From Novosphingobium sp. (GTDB lineage Bacteria; Pseudomonadota; Alphaproteobacteria; Sphingomonadales; Sphingomonadaceae): a DNA stretch of 64,000 nucleotides. The notes under the pieces are model-generated. The model saw only the letters and a list, made by a program, of their open reading frames with translations. It ran no database searches and had not been told where the DNA came from. The stretch lies in contig NZ_JAUYRV010000044.1 in assembly GCF_030696665.1 (NCBI RefSeq), forward strand, positions 21,537 through 85,536. Direction: 5' to 3'. This document shows, one piece after another, positions 60,353 to 64,000 of this stretch (its first letter is position 1; each line of letters opens with the position of its first letter). The translations under genes and the position numbers were made by a program.

Positions 60353-60645
60353 TCGTCCACCTTTCGGTCGAGGCCGAACGTGATCTTGAGGCGATTGGCG
60401 ATCATATTGCGCGCGACAATCCGCTGCGGGCGCTGACTTTCCTTCAGGAATTGCGTCTGAAATGTCTGGGTCTTGCCCAGATGCCCGACCGCTTTCCGCT
60501 CGTGCCACGTTATGAGGTGGCAGGCGTTCGACGCCGCGTCCACGGGGACTATCTGATCTTCTACCGGGTTGAGACGGACAAGGTGGTTGTCCTGCACATT
60601 CTGCACGGAGCGCAGCACTACAGTGCGATCCTGTTTCCGTCGTGA
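60349..60645 (+). CDS. parE: ParE-like toxin
   Basis: A 98-residue RelE/ParE-fold toxin. It shows VEAERDLEAIGDHIARDNPLRALTFLQELR, then FPLVPRYEVAGVRRRVHGDYLIFYRV and the C-terminal VVLHILHGAQHY, all typical of ParE. ParE proteins generally poison DNA gyrase. The gene is complete and intact. It converges on the small gene after bchO with one base between the two stops. Confidence 0.9.
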   Translation: MIVHLSVEAERDLEAIGDHIARDNPLRALTFLQELRLKCLGLAQMPDRFPLVPRYEVAGVRRRVHGDYLIFYRVETDKVVVLHILHGAQHYSAILFPS

Positions 60646-60646
60646 A

Positions 60647-60799
60647 TTAGTCCTCGCCCCGCTTCCGCTCTTCTGCCGCCGCCTTGTCTTTCGCAATCTC
60701 GCGGTTGATCGAGCGGAGTTGCCAGAGGCCGAAGCCCAGTGCCACGGCGGCGAAGACGACAATTTCGATCCAGCCGAAGTTCTCACTGACAGCGCTCAT
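60647..60799 (-). CDS. 50-residue single-span membrane protein coupled to bchO
   Basis: The protein has one membrane helix (about 9-27, GWIEIVVFAAVALGFGLW) and a charged, helical cytoplasmic tail rich in Lys, Glu and Arg. Its ATG overlaps the bchO stop (ATGA), so it is the last gene of bchIDO. The layout recalls small assembly or CcoQ-like proteins; no family is assigned. It may help anchor or stabilise the Mg-chelatase branch, which is only a suggestion from position. Confidence 0.75.
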   Translation of the reverse strand: MSAVSENFGWIEIVVFAAVALGFGLWQLRSINREIAKDKAAAEERKRGED

Positions 60800-61692
60800 G
60801 CTGGCTCTCCCGTCATTTGGCTCACTTTTTCTGCGGCGAACATGCGGATCAGGTTAGCGGCGCGATCGGGGCGTTCCTCGTGCGCGAGGTGGCCGAGGGT
60901 GGGCAGGACTTCCAACCGGCAATCGGGGATGAGTTTGGCCGCGCGCTCTACCGAGTTCAGGGGAACGGCGGTGTCTCCGCTGGAATGGACCAGCAGGACC
61001 GGGCTGGCAACTTGCGGCAGAAGGCGGCTCAGCGCTTCGAGATCCCAGCTGGCCATCATTTCCATCGCGCCGCCGCAGTGGCGGTGGTTGCTCATCAGGG
61101 CCTCGTAAGCCGCAATGCCCTTGGCGTCGATTTGCGAGCCTGTGGCGCGGGCGAGAAAGCGCCCGGTCTCGCCGGGGATGCGGGCAATTTTGGCGAGCAT
61201 TCTTGGCACGAAGGGGTTCACGAACAGCATTTTTGCCAGTGATGGGAACAGCTTTGCAGCCAGACCGGGGAAGGGCATCAGCGCGGGGTTGAAGCCGACG
61301 ACAGGTGTCGCAAGGCTTTGCGCATGGACCATCTGCAGCGCGATGGCCGCGCCGGCCGAATGTCCGGCGATCAGCGTTGGTTGGCTGTTCAGCGCGCGCA
61401 GCAGATCGGTGAGGGCGCTCGCCATCCCGTTCAGCGTGAGGCCCTGTTTCGGGCGGCCTTGGGTAAAGCCGTGGCCGGGCATATCGGGCGCGATCACGGT
61501 AAAGCCCTTTGACAGCAGCGGCAGGACATCGCGCCAACTGTGCGTGGCAGCGCCGGTGCCGTGGAGCAGGAGCACGACCGGGCCTTCGCCCGCGATCTGC
61601 ACGTGCCATTTCAACCCCGGCGTTTCGATGAAACGGCTGGCGCTTCGATTGGGCCAGTTCCGGCCTTCCACGTCCCAGCGCGGGCCGCTCAT
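60796..61692 (-). CDS. bchO: Magnesium chelatase accessory protein BchO
   Basis: A 298-residue alpha/beta hydrolase. The oxyanion segment is LLLHGTGAATHSWRD, the nucleophile elbow is IAGHSAGAAIALQM and the final His is in TLGHLAHEE. It lies between bchD and the end of the operon, as in other purple bacteria; its exact role in Mg insertion is not established. Its start overlaps the bchD stop by 4 bases. Confidence 0.93.
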   Translation of the reverse strand: MSGPRWDVEGRNWPNRSASRFIETPGLKWHVQIAGEGPVVLLLHGTGAATHSWRDVLPLLSKGFTVIAPDMPGHGFTQGRPKQGLTLNGMASALTDLLRALNSQPTLIAGHSAGAAIALQMVHAQSLATPVVGFNPALMPFPGLAAKLFPSLAKMLFVNPFVPRMLAKIARIPGETGRFLARATGSQIDAKGIAAYEALMSNHRHCGGAMEMMASWDLEALSRLLPQVASPVLLVHSSGDTAVPLNSVERAAKLIPDCRLEVLPTLGHLAHEERPDRAANLIRMFAAEKVSQMTGEPA

Positions 61693-63377
61693 GCGCGCTT
61701 CCTTTCTGGCTGCGTGGCAAGGGCGACTGCGGCATTCAGCGCCTTTGCATCGGCGAAGGGCAGGGGGAGGTAGCGCGCGCGCATGGCCTCGGCCACACGG
61801 GCAGCTTCGGGGCGCGGGCGCGGCGAAATGTCTATGACCACCGCATCGAGCCGTCCGGCGGCAATCGTGCGCGCAGCGGTGAGTGCATCAGCATTGGCCT
61901 GCGCGCGGCCGGGGGAGCCATCGGCGGCGATGTTTGCGCTGCCGTCTGTCAGGAATACCAGCATTGGCGTGCGCCCGCGTGCGGCGATGGCGTCAGCCAG
62001 TTGGCGGGCCAGCGCAATGCCGCTGGCGAGCGGAGTGCCGCCGCCGCCTGGCAGTTCTGACAACGCGCGCTTGGCGCGGGTGAGCGAGCGGGTGGGGGGC
62101 AGCAGCAGTTCTGCGCCAGTGCCGCGAAAGGCAAGCAGCGCAACCTCGGCACGCTTTACATAGGCTTGCGCCAGGATCAGTTCGACCGCACCTTTGGCTT
62201 CGGCAAGGCGCGACATTGCAGCGGAGCCTGAAGCATCCACGCAGAACAGCGTGACGGTGGTGGCACGCTCTTCAAAGCGGCGGACACGCAGATCGTCGCG
62301 GCGGAAGCGGATGGGGCCTGCGCCTTCGGGGGCAGGATCAAGGCGGCGCAAGGGCTGCCACGGGATGGCGGCGCGCAAGGTATCGACCAAGGCCATGCGC
62401 ACGCCGCCGCCGGGCATGCCGGGGCGCGCGCCCAACGGTTTGCCGCGCATGGCAGAGCCGGTGCGGCGGCCTTGCCCTCCGCCGCGTGCGGAGCGCTGGG
62501 CGCGGCCCTTGGCGATCAGGTCCAGCACATCGGGCGGGATCATCGCGCGGGCTGCTTCGATCAGCAGGTCTTCGGGGATGTCGGGCGGGGTATCGTCCTC
62601 GTCGCTTTCGTTCTGCTCCTGCTCACGCTCAGGCTGTTCCGGTGCGGGCGGCGGAGGAGGCGGGGCTTCCGCCTCGGCAGGCAGTTGCGTGGCGCGCGGG
62701 GCGAGAATGAGGCGGGTGGCGGCTTCGAGATCAGCCATTTCGGCCAAGGCGCGTCCTGCCAGCGCGGCGTGGGTGCGTGCGGCGGCGGCGGCATGGAGCA
62801 ATGGGCGCAGCGAGGTGACGCCAAGGGCTGTTGCGGTGGCAGCGAGGGCGGACATGTCTTCGCTGTCGAGCGTGGCGGGGGTGGCGGTTTCGGGCACAGG
62901 CAGGGGCGTTGCGAGATCGGCGGGGCGGACGGCGTTCAGGCTGAGGTCGAACGCCACGCGCTCCATCAGGGCAGGCGGGGGGCGGTCGTCTCCCTCCGCG
63001 CCATCGTCAAGCAGGATCAGCAGGAAAGCGCGTTCGTTGTCCATTGCTTGCGACACGCGGCCTGCAATGTCGATGCGCAGCCGTTCTGCCATCGGTATGA
63101 TCAGCACGCCGCCTGAAACCTCGGCAAGCAGCCCGCGCTGCAATACCAACGTGCCACTGGCGAGGCTGGCGGCGATGTCGGTGCCGCCAGACAGGCGATC
63201 ATCGTCGATATGGCCGGGGAGGCGGCGAAATGGCGTTTCGGAAGGAAGCAGGGCGCGCAAGGCTTCGATCACCATGTCGCGCGCCGGGCCTCCGCCGCGC
63301 AGGCACATGCCGCCAAGCGAAGGGTCTTGTGCCAGCAGGCGCGCTGCCAGCAGCGCATCTGCCAACTGGCCGGTCAT
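61689..63377 (-). CDS. bchD: Magnesium chelatase subunit D
   Basis: A 562-residue subunit with a degenerate AAA+ N-terminal half, an acidic/Pro-rich linker (about 240-275, many Glu and Pro) and a C-terminal von Willebrand A domain with the metal site [10 protein letters not shown]. It bridges the BchI ATPase ring and BchH. It overlaps bchI by 4 bases. Confidence 0.96.
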   Translation of the reverse strand: MTGQLADALLAARLLAQDPSLGGMCLRGGGPARDMVIEALRALLPSETPFRRLPGHIDDDRLSGGTDIAASLASGTLVLQRGLLAEVSGGVLIIPMAERLRIDIAGRVSQAMDNERAFLLILLDDGAEGDDRPPPALMERVAFDLSLNAVRPADLATPLPVPETATPATLDSEDMSALAATATALGVTSLRPLLHAAAAARTHAALAGRALAEMADLEAATRLILAPRATQLPAEAEAPPPPPPAPEQPEREQEQNESDEDDTPPDIPEDLLIEAARAMIPPDVLDLIAKGRAQRSARGGGQGRRTGSAMRGKPLGARPGMPGGGVRMALVDTLRAAIPWQPLRRLDPAPEGAGPIRFRRDDLRVRRFEERATTVTLFCVDASGSAAMSRLAEAKGAVELILAQAYVKRAEVALLAFRGTGAELLLPPTRSLTRAKRALSELPGGGGTPLASGIALARQLADAIAARGRTPMLVFLTDGSANIAADGSPGRAQANADALTAARTIAAGRLDAVVIDISPRPRPEAARVAEAMRARYLPLPFADAKALNAAVALATQPERKRA

Positions 63378-64000
63378 ACAAAATGTTCGGCGATGGTGCG
63401 TTCGATGCGGGCGGTCGATCCGCTTTCATCCAGCACGTCGCGGCGCAGACGGTGGCGCAGGGCCAGCGGCGCAATGTGTAGCAGGTGTTCGCGGCGCACC
63501 AGCTTTGCCCCTTTCAGCGCGGCATAGGCGCGGGCGGCGCGCATCAGCGTGAGTTCGCCGCGCAGGCCATCGACACCGATGGCGCTGCACAGGCGTGCAG
63601 CATCGACCAGCACATCGTCGGGCACGTCCATTTTGGCGAGCCGCTTCTGGCCGCGTGCGATTTGGTGAAGAACCTTGTCATCCTCTTCGGCCCAGTTGGC
63701 AGCAAACACGTTGGAATCGGCATCGTGGGCGGCGCAGCGGCGCATGATTTCAACGCGATCATCTATGGCGCGTGGCGTCCGAACCTCTACCGACAGGCCG
63801 AACCGGTCGAGCAATTGCGGGCGCAGTTCGCCCTCTTCAGGATTGCCGCTGCCGATCAGCACGAAACGCGCCTTGTGCCGCACGGAAAGGCCTTCGCGCT
63901 CCACCACATTCTCGCCAGATGCGGCAACATCAAGCAGCAGGTCGACCAGATGGTCCTCCAGCAGATTGATTTCGTCAATGTAGAGAAAACCCCGATGGGC
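63374..64000 (-). CDS. bchI: Magnesium chelatase subunit I, partial
   Basis: The last 208 residues of the AAA+ ATPase; the start lies beyond the right edge. Walker B is [26 protein letters not shown], sensor 1 is [23 protein letters not shown] with the arginine finger, and sensor 2 is in the C-terminal [18 protein letters not shown]. It is the first visible gene of bchIDO and its promoter is not in the window. Confidence 0.96.
   Translation of the reverse strand, partial: AHRGFLYIDEINLLEDHLVDLLLDVAASGENVVEREGLSVRHKARFVLIGSGNPEEGELRPQLLDRFGLSVEVRTPRAIDDRVEIMRRCAAHDADSNVFAANWAEEDDKVLHQIARGQKRLAKMDVPDDVLVDAARLCSAIGVDGLRGELTLMRAARAYAALKGAKLVRREHLLHIAPLALRHRLRRDVLDESGSTARIERTIAEHFV

Overview
The window is a stretch of a high-GC alphaproteobacterial genome that carries almost all of an aerobic anoxygenic photosynthesis gene cluster. 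The puf operon with a tetraheme pufC, an oxygen-dependent cyclase (acsF) with no bchE, the spirilloxanthin-type crtC/crtD/crtF genes and the order hemA-puh-lhaA-bchMLHBNF / ppaA-ppsR-bchG-bchP-tspO / pufCMLAB-bchZYXC-crtF / crtDC / bchODI all point to a Sphingomonadales member (Novosphingobium- or Erythrobacter-like). The genus is an inference; there is no rRNA here.

Region 1 (1-5.5 kb) is housekeeping: fabF, mltG, a 2H phosphoesterase, bioA, tRNA-Thr(CGT), a candidate small RNA with its own promoter and terminator, and a lipoprotein. Region 2 (5.5-12.7 kb) is signalling: a three-gene unit of OmpR-type regulator, periplasmic LysM-FecR protein and CHASE2 histidine kinase, then a MarR-like regulator behind a hairpin-rich leader, a small secreted-type protein and a methyl-accepting chemotaxis protein.

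Region 3 (12.7-23.8 kb, minus strand) is a tightly overlapped nitrogen operon: ABC transporter, NikR-like regulator, two DUF1989 proteins, a biotin-dependent urea/guanidine carboxylase and allophanate hydrolase, ending in a beta-propeller protein. The two DUF1989 proteins make guanidine, rather than urea, the more likely substrate. The regulator has lost most nickel ligands, and an inverted repeat of NikR-type geometry lies upstream of the first gene; no guanidine riboswitch was recognised.

Region 4 (23.9-25.5 kb) has a fatty-acid hydroxylase/sterol desaturase family protein and a lipoprotein cytochrome c, closed by a bidirectional terminator.

Region 5 (25.5-64 kb) is the photosynthesis cluster. 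HemA supplies 5-aminolevulinate; BchIDH with BchO insert Mg; BchM, AcsF, BchNBL, BchF, BchXYZ, BchC, BchG and BchP carry the route to bacteriochlorophyll a; PuhA, PufL, PufM and PufC form the reaction centre and PufBA the core antenna; PuhBCE, LhaA and the PucC-like protein assist assembly. PpsR and PpaA/AerR lie in the middle, and six PpsR-like boxes (TGT-N12-ACA or -ACG) sit in front of bchF/ppaA, bchG, bchC and crtF/crtD. Oddities include a parDE toxin-antitoxin pair between crtC and bchO, a crtC with no ordinary start codon that overlaps crtD, and several very small coupled genes (pufA, pufB, a 57-codon frame before pufB, a 50-residue membrane protein after bchO). bchI runs off the right edge.
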